A stretch of DNA of 64,000 bases from Rhodobacteraceae bacterium EL129 (GCA_900313005.1 ONZJ01000002.1:1814996-1878995); one strand, 5' to 3'. Positions 25,986-34,996 are shown, numbered from the stretch's first letter. Made by a program: numbers and translations. Notes: generated from the letters alone by a model not told the origin.

Positions 25986-27020
25986 ATGAAAAACCTGCTT
26001 AAAACAACGGCTGCTGCGGTGGCACTGAGCGTCGGAGCCCAAGCGGCGCAGGCCGAAGGTCAGGTCGTGCTCTATCACTGGTTCGAGTACATCCCGGCCG
26101 AACTGCTTGAAAAATTCACCGCCGAGACCGGCGTCGATGTTGTGATGGACACATTCGATTCCAACGAATCCATGCTAGCATCACTGAAGGCTGGTGGCAT
26201 GGGCACGTACGATCTGGCGGTGCCCGGAGACTACATGGTCAAAATCATGGCAGGCGAAGGCATGTTAGACACGATCGCCGATGGCGAGCTGGCTAACGCA
26301 GGTAACATCGCTGCAGAATGGGCAGATCCCGCGTTTGATCCGGGCCGCGCCAGCTCGATCCCGTATCAGTGGGGATCCACCTCGTTCATGGTCAACCGCG
26401 ATGCTTATTCGGGTGACATCAACACCACCGACATCATCTTCAATCCACCGGCAGACCTGGCGGGCAAGATCAACATCCTCGATAGCCAGGGCGAAGTGAT
26501 GCTGATGGCATCGCTGCATCTGGACATTCCGCAATGTACCCAAGATCGCGATCAGCTGAAAGCGCTGGATGCGTTGTTGCAATCGTCCAAGGCCAACTGG
26601 GTGTCGTTCAACTCGGACACTGCCAAGGACGTGCTGGTTTCGGGTGACGCTCAGGTGGGCATGATCTGGAACGGCTTTGGGGCCAAGGCCCGCGAAGAAG
26701 GCGCCAATGTAGAATACGCCTATCCTAGCCAGGGTCTGATCGTCTGGATGGACAACGTGGTATTGTTGAAAGACGCCCCGAACCGCGACAATGCGCTGAA
26801 GTTCATGGACTTCCTGCTCGAGCCTGAAAACATGGGCGCTGTCACCAACTTTGCCCGCTACAAGTCAGGCGTCACCGGTGTCGAGGACCACATTGACGAG
26901 GCCTTGAAAACCATGCCCGAGCAGAACCCACCTGCCGGGATCAAGACCGCCTTTGTGGAAGTCTGTGATGAGGAAACCCAGAAGGTCTATGACCAGATCT
27001 GGACCAACCTGAAAAAGTAA
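25986..27020 (+). CDS. potD: Polyamine-type periplasmic binding protein (PotD/PotF-like)
   Basis: 344 residues from ATG 25986, preceded by GGAGG. A Sec signal peptide (about 1-22, cleavage after AQA) leads into a class II solute-binding protein. LYHWFEYIPAELLEKFTAET is the family's first strand and helix, and PYQWGSTSFMVNR and MIWNGFGAKA are also typical. It captures polyamine in the periplasm for the permeases. Polyamine versus related cation ligand is inferred from family and from the putrescine-type aminotransferase downstream. Confidence 0.9.
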   Translation: MKNLLKTTAAAVALSVGAQAAQAEGQVVLYHWFEYIPAELLEKFTAETGVDVVMDTFDSNESMLASLKAGGMGTYDLAVPGDYMVKIMAGEGMLDTIADGELANAGNIAAEWADPAFDPGRASSIPYQWGSTSFMVNRDAYSGDINTTDIIFNPPADLAGKINILDSQGEVMLMASLHLDIPQCTQDRDQLKALDALLQSSKANWVSFNSDTAKDVLVSGDAQVGMIWNGFGAKAREEGANVEYAYPSQGLIVWMDNVVLLKDAPNRDNALKFMDFLLEPENMGAVTNFARYKSGVTGVEDHIDEALKTMPEQNPPAGIKTAFVEVCDEETQKVYDQIWTNLKK

Positions 27021-27051
27021 GCGCGGCGTTCTGTCGCCTGACTGAAAAGAT

Positions 27052-27080
27052 CCACTTCCGGCCATGACGGTCGGGAGTGG
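27052..27080 (+). other. Intercistronic stem-loop between binding-protein and aminotransferase genes
   Basis: CCACTTCCG pairs with CGGGAGTGG (nine pairs with one G-U) around an 11-nt loop. No U-tract follows. Such hairpins after binding-protein genes commonly protect the upstream mRNA and lower downstream expression; that role is inferred here. Confidence 0.4.
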
Positions 27081-27135
27081 GCTGCTGCCCCCTGCCCGGC
27101 TGCCTGATCCCTGAACACAGGAAAGGAAGATCCCA

Positions 27136-28509
27136 ATGACATTTGATATCCCCACACGCACCGACGATGTGCTGACATCCGACACGCATCTGATCCAGTC
27201 TTTTGCCAACCTCAACGCCCTGAAACAGGATGGCGCACGCACGGCGATTGTCTCGGCCAAGGGCGCACATGTGATCGACAGTGAAGGCAACAAGCTGATC
27301 GACGGCATTGGCGGGCTTTGGTGTGTCAACGTGGGCCATGGTCGGGATGAGATCATTGATGCGGTAACTCAACAACTCAAGACGCTGGATTACTATTCGA
27401 CCTTTTACAATTTCACCCATCCCGCCGCAGCGGCGTTGGCTGAAAAGGTCGCCTCATTGGCGCCGGGTCGGCTGAACCACGTCTATTTCAGCAATTCTGG
27501 GTCTGTCGCCAATGACACGGCCGTCCGGATCCTGCACCACTACAACATCCTGCGCGGCAAGCCTGAAAAACGGCAAATCCTGTCGCGTATGGGGGCCTAT
27601 CACGGCTCCACCCACCTGGCCATGGCCATGACCACCCCGGCGTATTCCGAAGGCTGGCACACAGCGGCGGACGGGCTGGTGCATCACCTCATGGCCCCGC
27701 ACAAGTACCGCGAAGCACCCGAAATGACCGACGCCGAGTTCCTGAAGGTGCTGGAGCAGGATATGCTGGACGCCATCCACCGCATCGGGGCCGACAACAT
27801 CTGCGCGTTTTTTGCCGAACCCATTCAGGGTGCGGGCGGGGTGATCACCGCGCCTGAGGGCTATCACAAGCGCATGCGCGAGATCACAGCCGAGCACGAT
27901 ATCGCCTATGTCGCCGACGAGGTTGTCACAGCCTGGGGCCGCCTAGGCCATATGTTCACCTCGGAGGATGTCTATGACTGCGTGCCGGATATCATCACCA
28001 CCGCCAAGGGGCTGACCTCGGGGTATCAACCTCTGGCGGCGACGATCGTCTCGAGTGAGATCCACGACGTAATTTCGAGACCCGATGCGATGTTCCTGCA
28101 CGGGATGACCTATTCCGGCCATCCTGCGGCCGCTGCAGCGGGTCTGGCCAATATTGGCATCCTTGAGCGTGACCGCATCCCAGAGCGCGTCCAGACCACC
28201 GGCAAGGTGTTCGAGAACGCTCTGCGCGGACTGGATGATCTGAACATGGTTGGAGAGGTGCGTGGATCGCATTTCATGATGGGCATCGAGTTTGTGAAAA
28301 ACAAAGACACCCGCGAGGAATTTGACGCAGATGCGATGATCGGCTCGAAAGTGTCGCAGGCAGCCCAGGATCGCGGCCTGATCGCACGGGCGCTTGGGAA
28401 CATTCTGATCCTGTCGCCCACGCTGATCATGGATGAGGTCATGATTGCCGAGATCGAAGCCACCCTGCGCGAGAGCATCGAACTGGTGTCAAACGAATTG
28501 GGCGTTTAG
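27136..28509 (+). CDS. Class III aminotransferase, putrescine/omega-amino acid:pyruvate type
   Basis: 457 residues. Fold-type I class III features: GGLWCVNVGHG, FSNSGSVANDTAVRI (phosphate-binding), AFFAEPIQGAGGV, YVADEVVTAWGR and TTAKGLTSGYQPL with the Schiff-base Lys. The overall sequence resembles SpuC-type putrescine:pyruvate and related omega-transaminases. Lying directly downstream of the polyamine importer, it probably starts breakdown of imported putrescine to 4-aminobutyraldehyde. ATG 27136 follows AAAGGAAGA. Confidence 0.85.
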   Translation: MTFDIPTRTDDVLTSDTHLIQSFANLNALKQDGARTAIVSAKGAHVIDSEGNKLIDGIGGLWCVNVGHGRDEIIDAVTQQLKTLDYYSTFYNFTHPAAAALAEKVASLAPGRLNHVYFSNSGSVANDTAVRILHHYNILRGKPEKRQILSRMGAYHGSTHLAMAMTTPAYSEGWHTAADGLVHHLMAPHKYREAPEMTDAEFLKVLEQDMLDAIHRIGADNICAFFAEPIQGAGGVITAPEGYHKRMREITAEHDIAYVADEVVTAWGRLGHMFTSEDVYDCVPDIITTAKGLTSGYQPLAATIVSSEIHDVISRPDAMFLHGMTYSGHPAAAAAGLANIGILERDRIPERVQTTGKVFENALRGLDDLNMVGEVRGSHFMMGIEFVKNKDTREEFDADAMIGSKVSQAAQDRGLIARALGNILILSPTLIMDEVMIAEIEATLRESIELVSNELGV

Positions 28510-28528
28510 CAACACGTGCAAAAGAATA

Positions 28529-28555
28529 GGCCCCGCCGATTGGCAGGGCCTTTCA
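28529..28555. terminator. Bidirectional rho-independent terminator
   Basis: GGCCCCGCC-GATT-GGCAGGGCC forms a nine-pair stem with one mismatch, followed by TTTC on the plus strand and by TATTCTTTT on the minus strand. It sits between the convergent aminotransferase and acpP genes and probably ends both transcripts. Confidence 0.75.
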
Positions 28556-28576
28556 AAATTTTGCAAAGCATAAAGC

Positions 28577-28810
28577 TTATGACGCTTCGGAGATGAATTT
28601 CACCGCGTCACCGAACGTCTGAATGGTTTCGGCTGCATCGTCAGGAATTTCGATCCCGAACTCTTCTTCGAATGCCATGACCAGCTCAACCGTGTCCAGG
28701 CTGTCTGCGCCCAGGTCGTCGATGAACGAGGCTGTCGGTTCGACTTTGCCCTCTTCCACGCCCAAGTGCTCCACAACGATCTTCTTCACGCGGTCTGCGA
28801 TATCGCTCAT
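28577..28810 (-). CDS. acpP: Acyl carrier protein
   Basis: 77 residues, acidic. [20 protein letters not shown] contains the Ser of the DSL motif that receives the 4'-phosphopantetheine arm. It carries acyl intermediates of fatty-acid synthesis. AAGGAT precedes the start at 8 bp. It has its own candidate promoter in the 275-bp gap after fabG and is followed by a terminator, consistent with high independent expression. Confidence 0.97.
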   Translation of the reverse strand: MSDIADRVKKIVVEHLGVEEGKVEPTASFIDDLGADSLDTVELVMAFEEEFGIEIPDDAAETIQTFGDAVKFISEAS

Positions 28811-28832
28811 GACATAATCCTTATCGTCTGTT

Positions 28833-28852
28833 GGGCGTTAGCGCCCGTTTTT
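28833..28852 (+). terminator. Small GC hairpin with T-tract in the acpP leader
   Basis: GGGCG-TTAG-CGCCC followed by GTTTTT on the plus strand. On the minus strand the same stem lies in the untranslated leader of acpP. It could stop stray plus-strand transcription into fabG or stabilise the acpP leader. Confidence 0.35.
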
Positions 28853-28974
28853 GCCGATGCCCTGACTTAGGGTCATACAGCCTTGAATCTTGCCCCGTTG
28901 CGGGGCGGTTGGTCTTGCCCGTCTGAGACAGGCGGCCGGGTCTGGCTTCTGAGCGACCCGGTAAATCTGCGCCG

Positions 28975-29002
28975 CCTATAGCACATGGTGCGCTGTTGGC
29001 AA
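28975..29002 (-). promoter_or_regulatory. Candidate sigma-70 promoter for acpP
   Basis: On the minus strand TTGCCA (-35) is separated by 16 bp from TATAGG (-10). The resulting start would give a leader of about 150 nt before acpP that contains two GC hairpins. Position and quality fit, but this is a pattern match only. Confidence 0.45.
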
Positions 29003-29085
29003 ACGTTTTCCCGACTTGGGATGTGCCGCAAAAATTACAAGTCTTGCATGCAGACATCTTTGTCCGAATCTGGAAGGCGCGACGC

Positions 29086-29823
29086 CTAGAGCATCGCCAT
29101 CCCGCCGTTGACATGCAAGGTGGTTCCCGTCACATATCCCGCCTCGTCCGATGCAAGATACAGCACAGCCGCTGCAATCTCGCCCGGCGCTCCCATACGC
29201 GCCGCCGGAATCTGGCCATTGATTTTTTCTTTCTGGTCGTCGGTCAGCTTATCCGTCATCGCTGTGGCGATGAAACCTGGCGCCACCGCATTGGCGGTGA
29301 TCCCCCGGCTGGCCACCTCATAGGCGATGGATTTGGTCAGCCCGACCATACCTGCCTTCGAGGCGGCATAGTTCGCCTGTCCCGGGTTGCCCGTGGCCCC
29401 CACGATCGAGCTGATATTGATGATCCGGCCCCAGCGCGCCTTCATCATCGGGCGCATGACACCGCGACACAGGCGCATCGTGCTGGTCAGGTTTACATCC
29501 AGAACGCTTTGCCATTCTTCATCTGACATCCGCATGAATATCTGGTCGCGGGTGATACCGGCGTTATTGACCAGTATATCCACGCTGCCCATCGCCTCAA
29601 TCGCTTGTTTCGCCAGGGCGTCCACAGCCTCGGCATCGCTAAGGTTACAGGGCAAGACATGAGCGCGCTCACCCAGCTCCTTCGCCAAAGCCTCAAGCGG
29701 TTCAACTCGCGTTCCGCTCAGTCCCACGGTTGCGCCTGCTGCGTGAAGGGCTTTGGCGATCTCGCCGCCGATTCCGCCCGACGCCCCCGTTACCAGTGCG
29801 GTTTTGCCCGTTAGGTCAAACAT
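29086..29823 (-). CDS. fabG: 3-oxoacyl-ACP reductase FabG
   Basis: 245 residues, usual size. TALVTGASGGIGGEIAKAL (NADPH motif), NNAGITRD, INISSIVGATGNPGQANYAA then SKAG (Ser-Tyr-Lys catalytic set), VAPGFIATAMTD. It reduces 3-oxoacyl-ACP in fatty-acid synthesis. It follows fabD by 45 bp and precedes acpP, the standard order. Confidence 0.96.
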   Translation of the reverse strand: MFDLTGKTALVTGASGGIGGEIAKALHAAGATVGLSGTRVEPLEALAKELGERAHVLPCNLSDAEAVDALAKQAIEAMGSVDILVNNAGITRDQIFMRMSDEEWQSVLDVNLTSTMRLCRGVMRPMMKARWGRIINISSIVGATGNPGQANYAASKAGMVGLTKSIAYEVASRGITANAVAPGFIATAMTDKLTDDQKEKINGQIPAARMGAPGEIAAAVLYLASDEAGYVTGTTLHVNGGMAML

Positions 29824-29868
29824 TCGAAAATCCTTCGTTTTGCATTTTAGATTTGCGCCCGCAGGCGC

Positions 29869-30810
29869 TTAGCCATTTATCGCCGCCGCAGCCGCCTTGA
29901 CGTCGTCAGGCGCGCCCACGGCGTTGACCGCGATATCGCGGTTGATCCGGCGCACCATTCCCGAGAGCGCCTTACCTGCACCGATCTCATAGGTCTCGGT
30001 CACATCATGACGGCCCAGGAATTCAACGGATTCGCGCCACCGCACCGAGCCGGTGACCTGCTGCACCAGCAATGATCGAATGGTGGTGGGGTCCGACACC
30101 GCCTCGGCCAGAACATTGGCCACGACGGGCACCGTGGGGCGGTTGATTTCAACATGCGACAGCGCCTCGGCCATGGCGGCCGCAGCGGGTTCCATCAATG
30201 AACAATGGAACGGCGCGCTCACCGGCAATAGCATCGCGCGTTTAGCGCCATTCTCCTTGGCGATATCCACGGCACGGGCCACAGCTGCGGCGGACCCGGA
30301 CACAACCACCTGGCCGGGATCGTTGTCATTGGCAGCCTGACAGACCTCGCCCTGGGCTGCTTCGTTCGCCGCGGCTTGCACCGCTGCGAAATCAAGGCCC
30401 AGAATGGCGGCCATCGCGCCCTCGCCCACCGGCACGGCCTTTTGCATGGCATTGCCCCGGGTGCGCAACAGGCGGGCAGTGTCTGCCACGCTCAACGCCC
30501 CTGCAGCGGCCAGCGCTGAATACTCGCCCAGCGAATGGCCCGCCACGTAAGATGCCGCCTCCAGGCTCACGCCTTCGGCTTCCAGCGCGCGCATCGCTGC
30601 CAGAGAGGTCGCCATCAGGGCTGGTTGTGCGTTGTGGGTCAGGGTCAGCGTGTCCTGCTCTCCCTCCCAGATCAGCGCGCTCAGCTTTTCATCCAGAGCG
30701 TCATCGACCTCGTCAAAAATCGCCTTTGCAGCCGGATAGGCCTCGGCCAGAGCAGCCCCCATTCCAATGGTCTGTGCGCCCTGTCCGGGAAAGAGAAAAG
30801 CTCGGCTCAT
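29869..30810 (-). CDS. fabD: Malonyl-CoA:ACP transacylase FabD
   Basis: 313 residues. FPGQGAQTIGMG (oxyanion-hole Gln), GHSLGEYSALAAAGAL (nucleophile Ser) and SAPFHCSLM (catalytic His). It loads malonyl groups onto AcpP. First gene of the fabD-fabG-acpP run; divergent from the cytochrome b561-YceI gene. Confidence 0.96.
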   Translation of the reverse strand: MSRAFLFPGQGAQTIGMGAALAEAYPAAKAIFDEVDDALDEKLSALIWEGEQDTLTLTHNAQPALMATSLAAMRALEAEGVSLEAASYVAGHSLGEYSALAAAGALSVADTARLLRTRGNAMQKAVPVGEGAMAAILGLDFAAVQAAANEAAQGEVCQAANDNDPGQVVVSGSAAAVARAVDIAKENGAKRAMLLPVSAPFHCSLMEPAAAAMAEALSHVEINRPTVPVVANVLAEAVSDPTTIRSLLVQQVTGSVRWRESVEFLGRHDVTETYEIGAGKALSGMVRRINRDIAVNAVGAPDDVKAAAAAING

Positions 30811-30999
30811 GATGTCTGCCCCTGCCTGTTGTTATTGGGTGTCATTTGGATACCGCGCATGGGCGGCTGTGGCAACGGGCGATCGGTACGCGCGTGTCTT
30901 GCGCGAATACGCACCAATACTGTGTCTGGGATGGCAATTGTGTCACCTCGCCTGTGTCGCCATACTAAGGGACAGCTCAGACCGCAGGAAAGCACACGC

Positions 31000-32235
31000 A
31001 TGCACACCCAGAACACTGACACGCGCTACGGCGCCGTCACCAAGGCCTTCCATTGGCTGACCGCCTTGTTCATCTTATCGCTGATTCCGGTCGGTCAATA
31101 TGCCACCTATCTGGCCGGTCAGATTAACACGGCCGAAGGTCTCCCGGATGCTGCTTTAGTTTCGCGCACCACCTTTTTGTTTTCACTGCACAAAACAGCC
31201 GGTGTGATGGTGTTTTTTGTGGCGCTTGCGCGTATCCTCTGGGCCTTGGGGCAACGCAAGCCGGGATTGCTGAACGGGCATCACACGCTCGAGGCCCTTG
31301 CCGCAGAAACCATGCATTGGTTGCTTTATGGCTCATTGGTCATCGTGCCATTGACCGGATGGGTGCACCACGCCGCCACCACCGGATTTGCCCCCATATG
31401 GTGGCCCTTTGGTCAAACCCTGCCGTTTGTGCCCAAGGACGAAGGCGTGGCCGAGATTGCAACCACTCTGCACTACCTGTTTCAATGGGTACTGACCGTC
31501 GCCGTGGCCCTGCACGTGGCGGGGGCTCTGAAACACCATGTGATTGACCGCGACGCCACTTTGCGACGCATGCTGCCGGGGGACGCCGAAGGGCAACCCA
31601 CAGCCCAGCAACCGGGCCATTTGGTGCCCGCTTTTACGGCGGTCCTGGTATGGTGCGGGGTTCTGCTGGGGGCCACAACCCTTGGCTGGTTTTCGCACTC
31701 TGATCATCAGGTTACGTCCGAAACTTCAAGCCCTACAGTCGAAACGGCTGGCAATTGGGTGGTTCAGGATGGCACCCTTGGATTGAGCGTTGTGCAACTT
31801 GGGTCAGAAGTGACGGGTCAGTTCGCAGATTGGACAGCTGACATTACGTATGCAGAAACCCCGGATGACACAGGCACTCATGGATCGGTGCGGGTTACCA
31901 TATCAATTCCCTCGCTCGCCCTGGGATCCGTCACGGATCAGGCCAAAGGGTCCGGTTACCTGGACGCTGCCACCTTCCCCGAGGCGGTTTTTGACGCCAG
32001 ATTGACGGATGTGGACGGGCAGATGCAGGCGCAAGGCACACTGACGATCAAGGATCAATCGGTGCCCGTTACCCTGCCCTTCGACTTGACTATCGACGCA
32101 GGCACCGCCACGGCCAATGGCGCGGTCGAAGTGAACCGGCTGGATTTCGGCATTGGCGAGCCGGGCGAAGGCTCGGTTGCTTTTGCAGTGACGATCTCGT
32201 TTGACCTGATGGCCCTGAGGACCGAGGCGCAGTAA
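31000..32235 (+). CDS. Cytochrome b561-YceI fusion protein
   Basis: 411 residues from ATG 31000 (AGGAA 10 bp upstream). Residues about 5-190 form a four-helix cytochrome b561 domain: YGAVTKAFHWLTALF, SLHKTAGVMVFF, EAETMHWLLYGSL-type helix and LHVAGALKHHVIDRD carry the expected haem-ligating histidines. A linker helix (about 210-230) leads to a C-terminal YceI-like beta-barrel lipid-binding domain (about 245-410), which should lie in the periplasm. Separately, YceI and b561 genes are often neighbours (as in yceJ-yceI), so this is a fusion of functional partners. Likely role: electron transfer to or from a bound isoprenoid such as a quinone. An open frame extends upstream to 30535 but overlaps fabD antisense and is not used. 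Confidence 0.85.
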   Translation: MHTQNTDTRYGAVTKAFHWLTALFILSLIPVGQYATYLAGQINTAEGLPDAALVSRTTFLFSLHKTAGVMVFFVALARILWALGQRKPGLLNGHHTLEALAAETMHWLLYGSLVIVPLTGWVHHAATTGFAPIWWPFGQTLPFVPKDEGVAEIATTLHYLFQWVLTVAVALHVAGALKHHVIDRDATLRRMLPGDAEGQPTAQQPGHLVPAFTAVLVWCGVLLGATTLGWFSHSDHQVTSETSSPTVETAGNWVVQDGTLGLSVVQLGSEVTGQFADWTADITYAETPDDTGTHGSVRVTISIPSLALGSVTDQAKGSGYLDAATFPEAVFDARLTDVDGQMQAQGTLTIKDQSVPVTLPFDLTIDAGTATANGAVEVNRLDFGIGEPGEGSVAFAVTISFDLMALRTEAQ

Positions 32236-32236
32236 C

Positions 32237-34051
32237 TCAGCCTTCGGCTTTTTCTGCCAGCATCAGCCACTCTTCCTCGGCGGCCATCAAGGCTTCTTGC
32301 CGCGTGGCCAAGGCCTCGGAGGCTTTCTTGAACTTGACAGGCTCGCGGGTGAACAGTTCGGGATCGGCCATCAAATGTTCGAGCTTGGCAATCTCTGCCT
32401 CCAGCCGCGCGATTTCATCTGGCAATGTGTCCAGCTTGTGTTTCTCAGTAAAACTGAGGCCCGACTTCGCCGCACCCGCCTTGGCTTTGGGCTTGTCTTT
32501 GGATTTAGACGCACGCTCTGGCTTTTCAGCTTCCTGAGTGGTTTGAGCACGTTGCGCGCGGTAGTCGCTCCACCCGCCGGCATAGGCCACCGCCCGGCCA
32601 TCCCCCTCCATAGCGATGGTTGTGGTGGCCACCCGGTCCAGAAAATCGCGATCGTGGCTGACCAGCAAAACGGTGCCGTCATAATCGTCCAGCACCTCCT
32701 GCATCAGGTCCAGCGTTTCGATGTCCAGATCATTGGTCGGCTCATCAAGCACCAGCAAATTGCTTTCCCGCGCCATCAGTTTGGCCAGCAACAGCCGCGC
32801 CTTCTCGCCGCCCGACAAAGATCGCACGGGCGCGCGGGCCTGGCGTTCGTCGAACAGGAATTCCTTGAGATAGCCCACCACATGTTTGGGCGTACCGCGC
32901 ACCATGATCTGATCCGCCTGCCCCGAGACACGCATGTCCTTGTCCCCGGTCAGACTGTCCCAGAGGGTCATGTTCGGGTCCAATCCCTCGCGCGCCTGAT
33001 CAAACATCGCGCTCAGCAGGTTGGTGCCGTGGCTGACACGACCGCTGTCCGGCTCAACCTCTTTCATCAGCATCTTCAACAGTGTGGTTTTGCCCACGCC
33101 ATTGGGTCCGACAAAGCCCACGCGATCCCCACGTTGTATCTTGATGCTGAAATCGTGGAGAATCACCTTCTCCTCGTAAGCTTTTGCAATCGCTTCGGAT
33201 TCGATCACCTTCTTGCCTGATTTCGGACCTGCATCCAGGGCCATGGCGGCGGTGCCCTGCCGGGTGATCTGGCTGGCACGTTCAGCCCGCAGGGCCTGCA
33301 AAGCCCGCACCCGGCCCTGATTGCGCTTGCGGCGCGCGCTGATGCCTTCCACGGCCCATCGCGCCTCGGCCTTGATCAGGCGGTTCAGCTTGTGGCGCTG
33401 CATGTCTTCTTCGTCCCAGACCTTATCACGCCAGGCTTCGAAGTGCTCAAATCCCTTCTCCTGCCGCCGTGTCATTCCTCTGTCAATCCAGAGAGTTGCC
33501 CGGCTGAGTTCACGCAAAAACGCGCGGTCGTGGCTGATCAAGACATATCCTGACCTGGTCGACTTCAGCTCTTGTTCAAGCCAGCCAATCGCCTCGATGT
33601 CCAGATGGTTTGTCGGCTCGTCCAGCAACATCAAATCGGGGGCTTCCGCCATCAGTTTGGCCAAGGCCGCACGACGCCGTTCCCCACCCGACGCCGTATC
33701 AACCGGCCGTGACGGGTCAAACTTCAGCCCCTCGCCCGCGCGTTCTACCTTGTAGAGCTCTGAGGCATCCAAGCCGCTGACCGCGAAATCGCCCAGCGTC
33801 GTAAAGCCTTCCATCGTGGGGTCTTGCTCCATGTAGCCGACGCTGGAGCCGGGCGTCAGGGTCACATTGCCCTCGTCCGCCTGCACCAGCCCGGCCATGA
33901 CCTTCATCAGGGTGGATTTGCCAGATCCGTTACGCCCGACCAGCGCCACCCGGTCACCGGGCTGCACGATCAACGACAGATCATGAAAGATCGGATCACC
34001 GCCGAAGGTCAGAGAGATATCATTGAGCTGTAACAAGGGTGTGCGTGCCAT
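32237..34051 (-). CDS. ABC-F family ATPase (Uup-like)
   Basis: 604 residues with two ABC ATPase domains and no membrane segment. First domain: GRNGSGKST, TASGGERRRAALAKLM, LMLLDEPTNHLD. Second domain: GPNGVGKTT, LSGGEKARLLLAKLM, LLVLDEPTNDLD. A charged linker joins them and a C-terminal coiled-coil (about 520-600) follows, as in Uup. ABC-F proteins act on the ribosome or, for Uup, affect DNA transposition and ribosome assembly. Tail-to-tail with the b561-YceI gene, one base between stops. Confidence 0.92.
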   Translation of the reverse strand: MARTPLLQLNDISLTFGGDPIFHDLSLIVQPGDRVALVGRNGSGKSTLMKVMAGLVQADEGNVTLTPGSSVGYMEQDPTMEGFTTLGDFAVSGLDASELYKVERAGEGLKFDPSRPVDTASGGERRRAALAKLMAEAPDLMLLDEPTNHLDIEAIGWLEQELKSTRSGYVLISHDRAFLRELSRATLWIDRGMTRRQEKGFEHFEAWRDKVWDEEDMQRHKLNRLIKAEARWAVEGISARRKRNQGRVRALQALRAERASQITRQGTAAMALDAGPKSGKKVIESEAIAKAYEEKVILHDFSIKIQRGDRVGFVGPNGVGKTTLLKMLMKEVEPDSGRVSHGTNLLSAMFDQAREGLDPNMTLWDSLTGDKDMRVSGQADQIMVRGTPKHVVGYLKEFLFDERQARAPVRSLSGGEKARLLLAKLMARESNLLVLDEPTNDLDIETLDLMQEVLDDYDGTVLLVSHDRDFLDRVATTTIAMEGDGRAVAYAGGWSDYRAQRAQTTQEAEKPERASKSKDKPKAKAGAAKSGLSFTEKHKLDTLPDEIARLEAEIAKLEHLMADPELFTREPVKFKKASEALATRQEALMAAEEEWLMLAEKAEG

Positions 34052-34087
34052 GGGTGCGGGCTACCCCGCGCCTTGGGGCGCGTCAAG

Positions 34088-34837
34088 CTATTGCGCGACA
34101 GCGCGCAATAGGCGTTTGCGGGTGTCGGGAATGGCGCGGATCTCGAGCCCGGTAAAGACATGCAGCGTGTTCATGTGGTGATCCACCACCGCATGGTCAC
34201 TAACCCAGCCGCCCATCAGCAAATACGTCCGCAGCAAGGGGGGCATCACCTGCATGCCCGCCTTGGCATCGGGCGGGTAGATCCGCAGCTTGTCAGCATA
34301 GGGAAATATTTGCGGGGCCTTCACACGGGGCGACATGTGTTCCGGGGCCAAATGGCGGTCCTTGAGAAGGGCGAAGGCATCGAGATAGCCCGCCTCGTCC
34401 GTGCCTGGAAACGAGGAACAGCCAAACATAATTTCCACTTTTTTATCATCCACATAACGCGTCAAAGCCCCCCAGGCGACTCGCAGAATATCCGGATCTT
34501 GCCAGTCGGGGTGGATGCAAAACCGGCCCAGTTCCACCATTGGATCCGGAAAAGCTGATAAACCCGACAGGTCGTAAAACTGAGCGGAATAGCTGCCTGC
34601 GATGTCCGCGCCATTTGCCAAAGGCAAAACGCGATAACAGCACACCAATGTGCCACTATCGCGGTCCTCAACAAGGTAGTGGGTGCACAAGGGATCAAAC
34701 TGATCGTGATCCAGACCGACGGGCACATCCGTCCCATGAAACGCAAGGGCACGCAATGCTTGCGCCGCAGCGATGTCCTTATCGCATTCAGCTTGTCGCG
34801 CCCGAAAACGGCCGTTGATAGGATCAAAGCGTGTCAT
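34088..34837 (-). CDS. olsB: L-ornithine N-alpha-acyltransferase-like GNAT protein (OlsB family)
   Basis: 249 residues from ATG 34837. It has the acyl-ACP-dependent GNAT layout of OlsB: CDKDIAAAQALRALAFHG, DQFDPLCTHYLVEDRD, LVCCYRVLPL, ELGRFCIHPDW and MFGCSSFPGTD. OlsB makes 3-hydroxyacyl-ornithine, the first intermediate of ornithine lipids, which are common in Roseobacter membranes. The partner OlsA is not in the window. It is 36 bp downstream of the ABC-F gene, and whether the two share a transcript is unclear. Confidence 0.82.
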   Translation of the reverse strand: MTRFDPINGRFRARQAECDKDIAAAQALRALAFHGTDVPVGLDHDQFDPLCTHYLVEDRDSGTLVCCYRVLPLANGADIAGSYSAQFYDLSGLSAFPDPMVELGRFCIHPDWQDPDILRVAWGALTRYVDDKKVEIMFGCSSFPGTDEAGYLDAFALLKDRHLAPEHMSPRVKAPQIFPYADKLRIYPPDAKAGMQVMPPLLRTYLLMGGWVSDHAVVDHHMNTLHVFTGLEIRAIPDTRKRLLRAVAQ

Positions 34838-34996
34838 GTCATGGCCCTGCGCGGCATGGGGTCTGCGTTTATGTTTTGCAGGACGTATAATCCCCTGCAC
34901 GTCAACGCATGATGACACGTATCACGAATGGCGCCAAAACATGCGAGAAAACGCACAATGGCCATGGCGCATCGCCTGCGACTCGTCTGGTGCTGT

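Noticed and set aside
28821-29114. Minus-strand frame of 97 codons between fabG and acpP
   Set aside because: Overlaps the fabG stop region and the likely acpP promoter and leader; composition is not protein-like.
30535-30999. N-terminal extension of the b561-YceI gene
   Set aside because: Antisense to fabD; the b561 domain begins right after ATG 31000, which has an RBS.
32297-33220. Plus-strand frame of 307 codons
   Set aside because: Antisense shadow of the ABC-F ATPase gene.
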